NCBI RefSeq assembly: GCF_000518265.1
Contig: NZ_JADG01000009.1
Coordinates: 372,001-436,000 of the forward strand
Length of the DNA: 64,000 nucleotides
Reading direction: 5' to 3'
From: Actinomadura oligospora ATCC 43269
GTDB taxonomy: Bacteria > Actinomycetota > Actinomycetes > Streptosporangiales > Streptosporangiaceae
The position numbers and the translations under genes are program-made. This document shows positions 16,791 through 25,386 of this stretch, piece after piece. Every line of letters begins with the position of its first letter. Within the stretch, counting starts at the first letter, position 1. The notes beneath the pieces are model-generated. The model searched no databases and was not told the DNA's origin. It saw nothing but the letters and a program-made list of their open reading frames with translations.

Positions 16791-17564
16791 GTGGCGGTCG
16801 CCGTCGGGTTGCGCACCGCCGCGAACGGCTCGATCGCGGGCATCGAGGAGACCTCGGTGCGCACGCTGGCGAAGCTGCAGCAGGTGCTCCCCTCGCGGCT
16901 GCGTCACCGGGTCGGCGCCCTCCAGTCGTACGCGTTGCCGATGCCGTCGCGTGGCCCGCAGGTGGATCCGGACGTGCTGACCCTCATCGCGAGCGCGTGC
17001 TGGGACCACGAGCGACTCCGGTTCGACTACCGGACGCATTCCGGCGCGGCCGGCCGGCGCCCGGTCGAGCCGTACCGCCTGGTGAACGACCGGCGGCGCT
17101 GGTACCTGATGGCCTGGGACCTGGACCGGGACGACTGGCGCACCTTCCGCGTCGACCGGATCGAGCCGCGGACGCCGACGGGCCCGCGCTTCACACCCCG
17201 CCCCCTGCCGCCTGACCAGGAGATCACGGCGCAGGTGGCACGCGGAGTCGGCGAGGCGACCTGGCGGTACCGCGCACGGGTCATCGTCCACGCGCCCGCG
17301 ACCTACGTGCGGGACCGGATGCCGATCCCCGTAGAGGTGGAGTCACTGGGCGAGGACCGGTGCGCGTTCGTGCCGGGCTCGGACCATCCGGAGATGCTCG
17401 CCCTCTACCTGGGGATGCTGGACGCGGACTTCACGATCGAGGACGCCCCGGAACTGGTCGACGCGCTGCACAACCTGACGAAGCGCTACCAACGCGCGAT
17501 CGACACCAGCCGACAAGCCGCGGCCTCCACACCCGGGAGCCACCACGGATCTCCGCCGGACTAG
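16785..17564 (+). pseudogene. 3' remnant of a WYL-domain regulator
   Basis: The plus strand encodes the last ~259 residues of a WYL regulator: VAVAVGLRTAANGS, IEETSVRTLAKLQQVLPSRL, the WYL motif in RRWYLMAWDLDRDDWRTFRVDRI and the C-terminal extension. The N-terminal HTH and the first part of the linker are absent; the frame is open further left only as antisense of the winged-helix remnant. Its stop overlaps that of the oxidoreductase gene at 17561. Confidence 0.75.
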
Positions 17565-18625
17565 CTTCCTTCGGCTGCGGACCGTTCGATGGCGGCGAGG
17601 AGCCGGTGGTGACGCAGGGCGGTCTCGAAGCTGGGGTGAGGTTGCCGGTCTTCAGCGATGGCCTGGGCGACCTCCTGGTAGAGGGCCGCGATGTTGGCCG
17701 GTGGGCCGGACCGGACGTCCGCTGGGACGGTGCGATAGGCGTCGGGCACGGCCAGGACTTCGTCCCCGATCCTGATGTCCCAGTCGCCCCAGTGGATGAA
17801 CGTCCCTTGCTGGGCCGGGGTGGCGGTCAGTGTTCCGTCGCTGCCGACGAGCTTGAGAAGGAACGCATCCTGGAGAGGGCCGTTGCCGCCGTGCACGGCG
17901 ACGGAGGCGGTGGCGCCGCTCGCCAGCAGTCCGTGCAGCAGCACGTGGCTGGGCGTCGCGTTGGGCACGGTCCGCTCCGTCCCATCGACCAGCACGCGGT
18001 CGTGCGTGCGGGGCAGTCGCGCCGAGACCTCGACCAGCGGGCCCGCGACCCGTTCGAGTGTGGCCAGGAAATGCCCGGCCATGATGGTCAGGATGTTGGT
18101 CCCCTCTGAGGGGTCGAGGCCGAAAACCAGGTTCGGCCAGATTCGACTACCGCCCCAGGGTGCGCCCTCCGCCAGCAGCGCGACCGATTCGAGCGTGCCG
18201 ATCCGGCCCTCTGCCAGCAGGTCGGCGACGAAACGAACGCTGGGCGAGTGGTGCCCCTGAAGGACGACCGCGTGGACGACGCCCGCGGCGGTCGCGGCCT
18301 CGGTCAGCTCGCTCGCCTCGTCGGCGTCGACACCCAACGGCCACTCGGACACGACGTGCTTGCCCGCCTTGAGCGCCGCCCTGATCAGGGCGGCGTGCCC
18401 GGAGGCCTTCACCGAGACGACGACCAGGTCGACCTCGGGGTGCGCCACCAGTTCGCCCGCGTCGGCGAAAGCGTGCCGCACGCCGTGGGCGGCGGCCACC
18501 CGGTCGGCGCTGGCCTGGTTGGTGGTCGCGACCGCGGTCACCTCGAACTCCTCGAGCGCGGCGAGCGCGGGCAGGTGCGAGCCGTCCGCCCAGCCGCTGG
18601 CCCCGACAACTCCGACTCGGATCAT
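17561..18625 (-). CDS. Gfo/Idh/MocA-family oxidoreductase
   Basis: A 354-residue NAD(P)-dependent dehydrogenase. The N-terminal Rossmann domain has GVVGASGWADG (residues 5-15), and SEWPLG near residue 93 takes the place of the usual EKP motif. The C-terminal half is the alpha/beta substrate domain, with HH in the segment VLQGHHSPSVRF. It is expected to oxidise or reduce a sugar or inositol-like substrate. It is divergent from a TetR gene; two identical-type operators in between imply repression by it. Confidence 0.88.
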   Translation of the reverse strand: MIRVGVVGASGWADGSHLPALAALEEFEVTAVATTNQASADRVAAAHGVRHAFADAGELVAHPEVDLVVVSVKASGHAALIRAALKAGKHVVSEWPLGVDADEASELTEAATAAGVVHAVVLQGHHSPSVRFVADLLAEGRIGTLESVALLAEGAPWGGSRIWPNLVFGLDPSEGTNILTIMAGHFLATLERVAGPLVEVSARLPRTHDRVLVDGTERTVPNATPSHVLLHGLLASGATASVAVHGGNGPLQDAFLLKLVGSDGTLTATPAQQGTFIHWGDWDIRIGDEVLAVPDAYRTVPADVRSGPPANIAALYQEVAQAIAEDRQPHPSFETALRHHRLLAAIERSAAEGS

Positions 18626-18646
18626 GCGTCACCCTTCCCAGTTATG

Positions 18647-18711
18647 TACCTTTCGGTATGAAACTAGGGCGGCCCGACGCCTCCGCGCAAGAGGTAACGT
18701 ACCGAGAGGTA
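18647..18711. promoter_or_regulatory. Two TACC-N4-GGTA operators
   Basis: TACCTTTCGGTA (18647-18658) and TACCGAGAGGTA (18700-18711) are palindromes 53 bp apart. Both share the longer form GTACC-N4-GGTATRAAACT in the same orientation, and the second overlaps a TATAAA-like -10 of the TetR gene. Confidence 0.75.
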
Positions 18712-18741
18712 TAAAACTCGGGAGAGAGCACGGAGGACGAC

Positions 18742-19320
18742 ATGCCCGGCGGACGTCCACGCTCGTTCGACGCGGACACCGCACTCGACCGCGCGCTCGA
18801 GGTGTTCTGGCGGCACGGCTACGAGGGGACGTCCCTGACCGACCTGACCGCCGCGATGGGCATCAACAAGCCGAGCATGTACGCCGCCTTCGGCAACAAG
18901 GAGGAGCTGTTCGGCAAGGTCCTCGCCCGCTACCTCGACGGCCCTGGCGGCTACGCCGCCGACGCGCTGGACGCGCCGACCGGCCGCGAGGTCGTCGAGC
19001 GGCTGATCCGCGGAGCCGTGGACCTGACCACGGGCGAGAACACCCCCCACGGCTGCTTGTGCGTCAACAGCGTCCACGCCTGCGGACCCGACGCGCACAC
19101 CGTCCGCCAGGACGCCATCGCCGTGCGCAAAGCCGGTGAAACAGCGCTGCGCAGGCGCCTGGAACAGGCCACCGACCTGCCCTCCCACCACACCCCGGCC
19201 ACCCTGGCCGCCCTCGTCCACACCATCTCCGACGGCATAGCCGTCCAGGCGGCGGCCGGTCGCACCCACAAGGAGCTACAACAGATAGCCGACCTGGCGC
19301 TCCGCACCCTCCTGGACTGA
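18742..19320 (+). CDS. TetR-family transcriptional regulator
   Basis: A 192-residue TetR regulator starting MPGGRPRSFD, with HTH in LTDLTAAMGINKPSMYAAFGNKEELF (residues 32-57). The conserved C-terminal HGCLCVN segment is typical of TetR proteins that sense electrophiles or small reactive compounds, with Cys residues near positions 109-119. A GGAGGA ribosome site precedes the ATG. It is divergent from the Gfo/Idh/MocA gene, its probable target. Confidence 0.9.
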   Translation: MPGGRPRSFDADTALDRALEVFWRHGYEGTSLTDLTAAMGINKPSMYAAFGNKEELFGKVLARYLDGPGGYAADALDAPTGREVVERLIRGAVDLTTGENTPHGCLCVNSVHACGPDAHTVRQDAIAVRKAGETALRRRLEQATDLPSHHTPATLAALVHTISDGIAVQAAAGRTHKELQQIADLALRTLLD

Positions 19321-19410
19321 GGCCCGGTTCGGCGCGAGTGGGCGCCCAGGGGAACTGGACGGATGAGGTGGATGCGCCCAATATCGTCCGAACGTGGCAG
19401 GCTCGGTCGC

Positions 19411-20778
19411 ATGAACGCGGCTGCGGACGCCGAAGACGGCGGAGAACTCACGCGCGTCAACGGGCTCGCATTGCCGTCCTCGCTCGGGCCGGACTCGACC
19501 ACCCCTCGGAGTTCAGTGCTTATGAATAAGAATGGGACGTACGGCTTGATGGACACGACCGGACAGGCGGAAGCCTGCATCGAGGATTCGGGTAATCTCC
19601 TGGTCGCACCTTCGACGCTGCAAGAGAACGACTTGATCAGGGACTTTTTCGGGTCCACGATCACGTCGGAGGAACTTGCCTCCGGGGTGTCCGACCTCGC
19701 ACAGAAGACCGTCTACCTGTGTGGCGACGTGTCCGAGATCAGGGACGGTCGACTGCATGCGGCGGCCCGGGTGTTCGTTGTCAGGGAGCTGGCGCATGGT
19801 TACCGCGAGGACGCCGACGCACCTTGGCCGCTCGTCGGCCTCGGGCAGGTTCCCCTCCGCGTCCACGGGGTCGGCGTGTACTACCGCCGCTTTTTCGATC
19901 CTGACGCCGGTCACTTCGGGCGGATCCAGGCGGAGCACTCTTTCCAGTCCCTGACGGAGTCCACCAAGCCTGGAACGGCCCATCGCAGCGGAATTTATTT
20001 GACGCCCGTCACACGAAACGGTGACGAACTACATTTCCGCCTGCTGCGGTGCTCCACGAATTTCTCCGGGCCGACCGAGAGCTTCCGCCCGACCGACACG
20101 CGCATCGTCGAGGCTCTGAACCGCGAGGCCGCCGCCGTCTTCCGGAACCAGGCGCCGCTGAACCACGTCCTCGCCCAGATCTACCACAACACCCTTGCCA
20201 CGGCTGAGCGCAAGCAGTCCAAGGCCAAGATCTCGGCCCATGCCGACAAGACCAAGGACATGCCCGTCAACGGCATCATGGCCTTCTGCACCTTCTATGA
20301 CGGGCTCGACAAGCTGCAGCCCTTGTCCGAAGACGCCTTCGACCACGGCATGAAGGGCGTCAGCGGGCTCACCAAACTCCGCTTCCGCCTCAAGGAGCCG
20401 GCCGGAGAACCGGGTGGGAAGACGCTCCCGCCGCAGTTCACTCTGACGCTCTATCCGGGCTCCGTTTTCTTCATGCCGCTTTCCACCAACCGCCTGTACA
20501 CGCACGAAATCCGGTCCTCGATGCTGGACGCCGACGTGCTCCCCACCCGCCTCGGATACGTGGTGCGCTGTGCGAGCGCCGAAGCCGTCCACAAGAACGG
20601 CCAGACGTTCCTCAAGCTGGACGGAGACCTGGCGAAGCTCGAGCCGCCCACACCGGCGGGCATGGACGAGCTGCGCAGGCTGTACGCCGAGGAGAACAAG
20701 ACCTCGTCCTTCATCGACTACGGCGACGAGTTCCTCTTCAGTATGAACAAGGGAGACTACGTTGCCCCACGAATCTAG
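19411..20778 (+). CDS. Putative 2-oxoglutarate/Fe(II) oxygenase (first of a pair)
   Basis: A protein of up to 455 residues not matching a family I can name. Its C-terminal half fits the double-stranded beta-helix oxygenase pattern: His277-x-Asp279 in SAHADKTK, distal His365 in STNRLYTHEI, and Arg380 or Arg386 in PTRLGYVVR as the 2-oxoglutarate ligand, resembling AlkB-type enzymes. Residues 1-200 are an unknown domain. The start is uncertain: ATG 19411, 19363 or 19521 are possible. The last 17 bases overlap the next gene, which encodes a shorter relative. Codon use is less GC-biased than neighbours, suggesting acquisition by transfer. Confidence 0.7.
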   Translation: MNAAADAEDGGELTRVNGLALPSSLGPDSTTPRSSVLMNKNGTYGLMDTTGQAEACIEDSGNLLVAPSTLQENDLIRDFFGSTITSEELASGVSDLAQKTVYLCGDVSEIRDGRLHAAARVFVVRELAHGYREDADAPWPLVGLGQVPLRVHGVGVYYRRFFDPDAGHFGRIQAEHSFQSLTESTKPGTAHRSGIYLTPVTRNGDELHFRLLRCSTNFSGPTESFRPTDTRIVEALNREAAAVFRNQAPLNHVLAQIYHNTLATAERKQSKAKISAHADKTKDMPVNGIMAFCTFYDGLDKLQPLSEDAFDHGMKGVSGLTKLRFRLKEPAGEPGGKTLPPQFTLTLYPGSVFFMPLSTNRLYTHEIRSSMLDADVLPTRLGYVVRCASAEAVHKNGQTFLKLDGDLAKLEPPTPAGMDELRRLYAEENKTSSFIDYGDEFLFSMNKGDYVAPRI

Positions 20779-21532
20779 GCTCTCGGACGAGATCCTCTCG
20801 TTCACCTTGCCGACCGAGGAGAACCTCTTCGCGGAGCTGTCCACGTCGGCTCACTTCGAAGACGTAGGGAAGGGTCGGCGCGGCACAACCCTGACCAAGG
20901 TGGACGAGGCGGAGGGCGTGCCGCTCGTACGTACCACCACTCGCTACGGCAGCCCGGCGCAGCGTTTCCGGACGTTGCACGAACGGCTGGCACGACAGAT
21001 CCAGGAACGCGCGGCGCTCCCGACCGGCTTCAACAACGCCCTCATCGAGATCTACACGAACGCCTACACGACCATGGGCAGCCACTCCGACCAGGCCCTC
21101 GACCTGGCCGACGGATCGTTCATCGCCGTCTTCTCCTGCTACGAACACCCCGAGGCGGGCCCGCCGAGAAAGCTGGTCTTCGAATCAAAGGAGTCCGACG
21201 GCGAGAACTTCGAGATCCCCCTCACCCACAACAGCGTCGTCGCGTTCTCCGTCGAGTCGAATCGGCGGCTCAGGCACAAGATCGTGCTGGACGCGCCCGC
21301 ACGCACGGCGGACAACCAGTGGTTGGGCGTGACGTTCCGAACGTCGAAGACCTTCGTTCGGTTCCGGGACGGACATGCCTACCTCCCGCAGGATGCGCGC
21401 CTCATGCCGGCCGACGATGAGCAGAGGCGCGAGTTCTACCAACTACGGCGCCGCGAGAACAGGGAGACCGACTTCACCTACCCGCCGCTGGCGTACACCG
21501 TCAGCGAGAGCGACCTGATGCCGCCCGTCTGA
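20762..21532 (+). CDS. Putative 2-oxoglutarate/Fe(II) oxygenase (second of a pair)
   Basis: A 256-residue protein that starts with TTG 20762 behind GGGAG, inside the end of the previous gene. Candidate iron ligands are His108-x-Asp110 in MGSHSDQAL and His172 in ESNRRLRHKI, with Arg193 in VTFRTSK as the co-substrate ligand. The blocks LIEIYTNAYTTMGSHSDQ and SNRRLRHKI parallel LAQIYHNTLATAER...HADK and TNRLYTHEI of the upstream protein, so the two are paralogues with different lengths. The overlap implies coupled expression and possibly a heterodimer. Substrate unknown; the assignment rests on motif reading. Confidence 0.7.
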   Translation: MPHESRLSDEILSFTLPTEENLFAELSTSAHFEDVGKGRRGTTLTKVDEAEGVPLVRTTTRYGSPAQRFRTLHERLARQIQERAALPTGFNNALIEIYTNAYTTMGSHSDQALDLADGSFIAVFSCYEHPEAGPPRKLVFESKESDGENFEIPLTHNSVVAFSVESNRRLRHKIVLDAPARTADNQWLGVTFRTSKTFVRFRDGHAYLPQDARLMPADDEQRREFYQLRRRENRETDFTYPPLAYTVSESDLMPPV

Positions 21533-21654
21533 CCTCGATCGTTCACGGCCGGACCGCCGCCCCGGGCGCGGATGCCGTGGAGATCATCCGTGCGAACATG
21601 GCTCGATTACCCGGGTCTGCTCGGGGTGGTCGTGCGACGAGGTGACAGTAGAAG

Positions 21655-22689
21655 ATGCCCCAGTCCCATGAAGCGGTCTTCGATCCGACGCTGCCGTCCC
21701 GGATGCTCGCGGATCTGGAGTCCGGTTCGGGTGCGCTGGTGCTTGAGGAGCCGGGGACACCCCCGAGCTCCCACCGGTTCCTCCGCCAGCGGGCCCTGTC
21801 CGGCACGGCGACCATGGGTGTCGTGCTCGCCGTCGTCGCGACGCTGGCTCAGGTGGCCGACTGGTGGCTGGTGCTGCCGGTCGCGGCGATCGGCCCGATG
21901 GCCTTGCAACCCTGGAACGCGATCGACCGCCGGAACAGCCCAACCGACTGGAGGGTGCTGCGCTTGGCGTGGGGGCCGCTCATCTCGTGGCTGGCGCCCC
22001 TGGGAACCGGCGGCCTGGGCGCGTGGGCGGCATGCCAGATCTGGCCTCACTACTTCTTCCTCCTGGAGGCGACCGACGTGGGGGTGACCCACGTGATGGG
22101 GAGGGATCGCCTCGTCTCGCTCGCCGACCTCGGTGATGCGGAACGGGCGCGGCTGTCACGGGTACGGGCGGTCCGCGAGCAGGTGGAGGAGGCGCAGCGC
22201 CTGCTCGCTCCGGCGTTCGACGGGACGCTCGTCCTCATGACGCTGCGGGAGCAGGAGTGGATGCTCGCGACGCGGATGGGGGAGATGGCGCCGCTGGCCG
22301 CCGAGGTCGATCACCTGGACGTGGCGGCGGCCACCGACCGGGTCCGTCAGGCGATGCGTCCGCAGGCCGAGGTCGTGGCGGCGGCCAGGAGGGCGGACGA
22401 GGCGGTGATCGAGCGCATCGAGGAGTACGCCCGTCCGGTGGAACGGGCGATCCTGGCCCACCGGGAGTGGGAGCAGATCCAGCAGCTGGCCGACAACACC
22501 GACGCCTATCCCGGGTTGCTCGCTCGCGCGGAGGCCGGAGGGACAGCGGACGACCTCGCCGGAGCCCCCGCCCTGGACCGCGACTTCGGCCTGGAGGCGG
22601 CACGGCTGGCACGCGAGGACCTGACCACGCAGGCCGTCGGAGCCAACGCCTGGCTGCTCAAGGCCCTACGCGGCGACCAGGGCCGATAA
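21655..22689 (+). CDS. Membrane protein with cytoplasmic coiled coil, unknown function
   Basis: A 344-residue protein. Two or three hydrophobic segments occur at about residues 50-75 and 95-135 (TMGVVLAVVATLAQVADWWLV; WLAPLGTGGLGAWAACQIWP), followed by a long charged helical region (residues 160-340) likely to form a coiled coil. No family is recognised. It starts 122 bp after the oxygenase pair on the same strand with no evident terminator between, so it could belong to the same unit. Confidence 0.7.
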   Translation: MPQSHEAVFDPTLPSRMLADLESGSGALVLEEPGTPPSSHRFLRQRALSGTATMGVVLAVVATLAQVADWWLVLPVAAIGPMALQPWNAIDRRNSPTDWRVLRLAWGPLISWLAPLGTGGLGAWAACQIWPHYFFLLEATDVGVTHVMGRDRLVSLADLGDAERARLSRVRAVREQVEEAQRLLAPAFDGTLVLMTLREQEWMLATRMGEMAPLAAEVDHLDVAAATDRVRQAMRPQAEVVAAARRADEAVIERIEEYARPVERAILAHREWEQIQQLADNTDAYPGLLARAEAGGTADDLAGAPALDRDFGLEAARLAREDLTTQAVGANAWLLKALRGDQGR

Positions 22690-22727
22690 CTCTCCTGAGA
22701 CCTGCTCCCTCACGCGGACAGCGGTGG

Positions 22728-23234
22728 TCAGACCGTGGTCGCGAGCGGCGCGGGGTCTGGCAGGAGGGCCAGGAGTTGGCGCGTGTGGCCGGGCAGTTCC
22801 GACTCTGCGAGCCCCGTGAGAAGGTCCCGCAGCGGGACGAGCTGATCGACCAGGCAGGTGCCGTTCGACAGCAGCCGGGTGGGCACGGGGGTGTCCAGTT
22901 CGGTGTCGCTCAGCGTCGGCCCGGCCAGCGCGCACAGGGCGTCCGCCTGATGCCGGAGGCGGTCGAGGAGCCCGGCGGTGCCGCCCGTGAGCGTGATGAC
23001 GCGGTCGATCGTCCAGGTGTCGAGGGCGATGCGGTTGTCATAGGCGGTGTTGGAGCCGGACGCGACGGTGGACGCTGCGGCGATGGTGGTCGCCGTAACC
23101 AGAGAGACGTGCGCCAGGATCTGGTCGGCGGTCCACTCCCCCGGCGGCGGCGCGGTCGCGTCGTCGGAGCCGGTCACGGTGGCGGCGGCGTCGAGCAGCG
23201 ACCGGTAGGCCGCCTGGAGCTGGGCGGAGTCCAT
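22728..23234 (-). CDS. DinB/maleylpyruvate-isomerase-like helical bundle protein
   Basis: A 168-residue protein that looks like the DinB/MDMPI-N four-helix family: APPPGEWTADQILAHVSL is the typical first-helix motif with its metal-site His. The canonical three-His site is incomplete, so metal-dependent thiol transferase activity is uncertain. It is downstream of, and probably co-transcribed with, the ArsR-SRPBCC gene (63 bp gap). Confidence 0.65.
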   Translation of the reverse strand: MDSAQLQAAYRSLLDAAATVTGSDDATAPPPGEWTADQILAHVSLVTATTIAAASTVASGSNTAYDNRIALDTWTIDRVITLTGGTAGLLDRLRHQADALCALAGPTLSDTELDTPVPTRLLSNGTCLVDQLVPLRDLLTGLAESELPGHTRQLLALLPDPAPLATTV

Positions 23235-23297
23235 GGGACGTCCCTCTTTCTGCTGGTGGGAAGCGAGGTGCGCGACGCTCGCGGAGGCGGGTGCCGG

Positions 23298-24107
23298 TCA
23301 GGCGTGCGGGGACGACATCTCCCAGGGCGCCTGCGGGAGGACCTCGCCGGTCTCGAGCAGGGACTTGAGGTTCGCCAGGACGGCGGGCCAGCCCTGGGAG
23401 ATCCCGTTGAGCATCTCCCGGTCGGGGAGGTTCTCATGGGTCACGGTCAGCCGGACGATGTCCTGGTGCGGCTCGACCAGGAACTCGACGACCGACGGTT
23501 CCCGCGGCGTCGCGGCGTCCGGCCGGTCCTCGAAGGTGATCACGAGGCGGGTCGGCGGTTCCGCGGTGAGGACCCGTCCGACGACGTCGACCGTCCCTGA
23601 TCCGTCGACGCGCCGGTGTTCCCAGGACGAGCCCGGCTCCCAGTCGGAGACGTTGGCGTGCCCCCAGTACCGCGCGGTCAGGTCGGCGTCGGTGAGCGCG
23701 CGCCACACCTGCTCGGCGCTCGCACGGATGTAGGTGACGTAGACGTAGGTCGGCACGGAGGCCGGTGCATCGGTCATGGCGTACTCCTCGGCTTGGCTCC
23801 GGATGGCGCTGAGCGCCTGCAGTCGCGGCCTGTCGAACTCCGCGATCCAGCGCCGTTCGATCTCGTGGATGGGCATCGGATTGAGGTAGTGCAGGCGCTG
23901 CCGTCCGCGTCGCACCACGGTCACGAGACCGGCGTCGACGAGGACGTCGAGATGCTGCGTCACCGACTGGCGCGCCATCTCCAGGCGCTCGCACAACTCG
24001 CCGAGCGTCTGCCCGTCGCGCTCACGCAGCCGGTCGAGCAGCCGCCGCCGGGTCGGGTCGGCCAGCGCCCTGAAGGCCGCGTCCATCATCTCGATGTCCA
24101 GACTCAC
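23298..24107 (-). CDS. ArsR-type HTH fused to SRPBCC (AHSA1-like) domain
   Basis: A 269-residue fusion. Residues 1-95 are an ArsR winged helix (LADPTRRRLLDRLRERDGQ, MARQSVTQHLDVLVDAGLV) without a Cys metal site. Residues about 115-260 are a START/SRPBCC ligand domain of the AHSA1 type (YIRASAEQVWRALTDADLT, VVEFLVEP). Usually these are two adjacent genes; here they form one reading frame. The GTG start at 24107 is ten bases from a perfect inverted repeat, a likely autoregulatory site. Confidence 0.88.
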   Translation of the reverse strand: MSLDIEMMDAAFRALADPTRRRLLDRLRERDGQTLGELCERLEMARQSVTQHLDVLVDAGLVTVVRRGRQRLHYLNPMPIHEIERRWIAEFDRPRLQALSAIRSQAEEYAMTDAPASVPTYVYVTYIRASAEQVWRALTDADLTARYWGHANVSDWEPGSSWEHRRVDGSGTVDVVGRVLTAEPPTRLVITFEDRPDAATPREPSVVEFLVEPHQDIVRLTVTHENLPDREMLNGISQGWPAVLANLKSLLETGEVLPQAPWEMSSPHA

Positions 24108-24115
24108 CCGGACAT

Positions 24116-24137
24116 TATGCAGGCATCTACCTGCATA
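24116..24137. promoter_or_regulatory. Inverted repeat operator of the ArsR-SRPBCC gene
   Basis: TATGCAGG (24116-24123) and CCTGCATA (24130-24137) are perfect inverted 8-mers separated by six bases, right next to the GTG start of the minus-strand gene. Confidence 0.7.
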
Positions 24138-24257
24138 TCGTCAAATGCCGACATATCTGCTGGTCAGAGCCATGCTCCTCGCGTCCTCGACCGCACCTTC
24201 GGCCCATCACGGCGGTCGACGGCGGACGGGGTTCACCGCCCCGTTAAGCTCGCCAGG

Positions 24258-25277
24258 GTGGATTTTGACGAAGCGGTGCGGCTGTGGGCCCGGGAGCCGG
24301 GGTGGTTGAACTCCGCGAGCTACGGCATTCCGCCGGGTCCGGCGTTCGAGGCGCTGCAGAGCGCGCTGGCCGAGTGGCGTCACGGCGCCACCGGCTGGGA
24401 CAAGTGGGACCGTTCCACCGATCGCGCACGGGCCGCGTTCGCACGCCTGGTCGGTGTCGCGGCCGAGGACGTGGCCGTCGGCGCCTCCGCCTCGCAACTG
24501 CTGGCGCCGGTCGCGGCCTCGCTGCCGCCCGGCTCGCGCGTCGTCGTCCCCGACATCGAGCAGACGTCGAACCTGTTCCCCTGGCTCGTCCAGGATCTCG
24601 ACGTGGTGACGGTGCCTCCGGCCGACCTGCCCGACGCGATCGACGAACGGACGGACGCGGTCGCCTTCAGCCTGGTCCAGTCCGCGACGGGCGAGGTCGC
24701 CGCCTCGGACGACGTCGTCGCGGCGGCGCGGGCGCACGGCGCGCTGGTCGTCGCCGACGCCACCCAGGCGGTCGGCTGGCTACCGGTCGACGCGTCCCCC
24801 TTCGACGTCCTGGCCGTGTCGGCGTACAAGTGGCTGATGTGCCCGCGTGGCACCGCGTTCTGCTACGTGAGCCCGGCCGTGCGGGACCGCATCCGCCCGC
24901 TCGCCGCCAACTGGTACGCCGGTGAGGGCGACGCCTCGTACGGCCCGCCGCTACGGCTGGCGAAGGACGCCCGGCGCTTCGACATCGCCGTCCCGTGGTT
25001 CTCCTACGTCGCCGCCGCGCCCACGCTGGAGCTGCTCCTGGAGATCGGCATCGGCCCGATCCACGAGCACAACGTCCGGCTGGCCAACCGCTTCCGCACC
25101 GGCCTCGGCATGCCATCCGGCGACAGCGCGATCGTCAGCGTCACCCGCCCAGGCGCGTCCGAGCGCCTCGAGGCGGCGGGCATCCGAGCGTCCGTCCGCA
25201 AGGGCGCCGCCCGCCTCGCCTTCCACCTCTACACCACGGAATCCGACGTCGACACCGCCATCACCGCCCTGACCTGA
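24258..25277 (+). CDS. Class V aminotransferase-fold PLP enzyme
   Basis: A 339-residue class V aminotransferase/cysteine desulfurase-fold protein. The PLP-binding lysine is in VSAYKWLMCPRGTAF near residue 191, with VVADATQAVGW (the Asp that binds the pyridine nitrogen) about 25 residues before. The GTG at 24258 follows TAAGCT (24245-24250) by seven bases, a leaderless signature. It has no obvious operon partner; desulfurase, epimerase or lyase activity are all possible. Confidence 0.87.
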   Translation: MDFDEAVRLWAREPGWLNSASYGIPPGPAFEALQSALAEWRHGATGWDKWDRSTDRARAAFARLVGVAAEDVAVGASASQLLAPVAASLPPGSRVVVPDIEQTSNLFPWLVQDLDVVTVPPADLPDAIDERTDAVAFSLVQSATGEVAASDDVVAAARAHGALVVADATQAVGWLPVDASPFDVLAVSAYKWLMCPRGTAFCYVSPAVRDRIRPLAANWYAGEGDASYGPPLRLAKDARRFDIAVPWFSYVAAAPTLELLLEIGIGPIHEHNVRLANRFRTGLGMPSGDSAIVSVTRPGASERLEAAGIRASVRKGAARLAFHLYTTESDVDTAITALT

Positions 25278-25386
25278 CACCCAACGCGCACACCAGTCCC
25301 TTCCGCCCGCCCCGTCCCCGCCCAGCGTTCTGCTGCGGTGGCACACGCCGGGGCGGGTGGCGCTGGCCTGGGGATGGGCCGGACGG

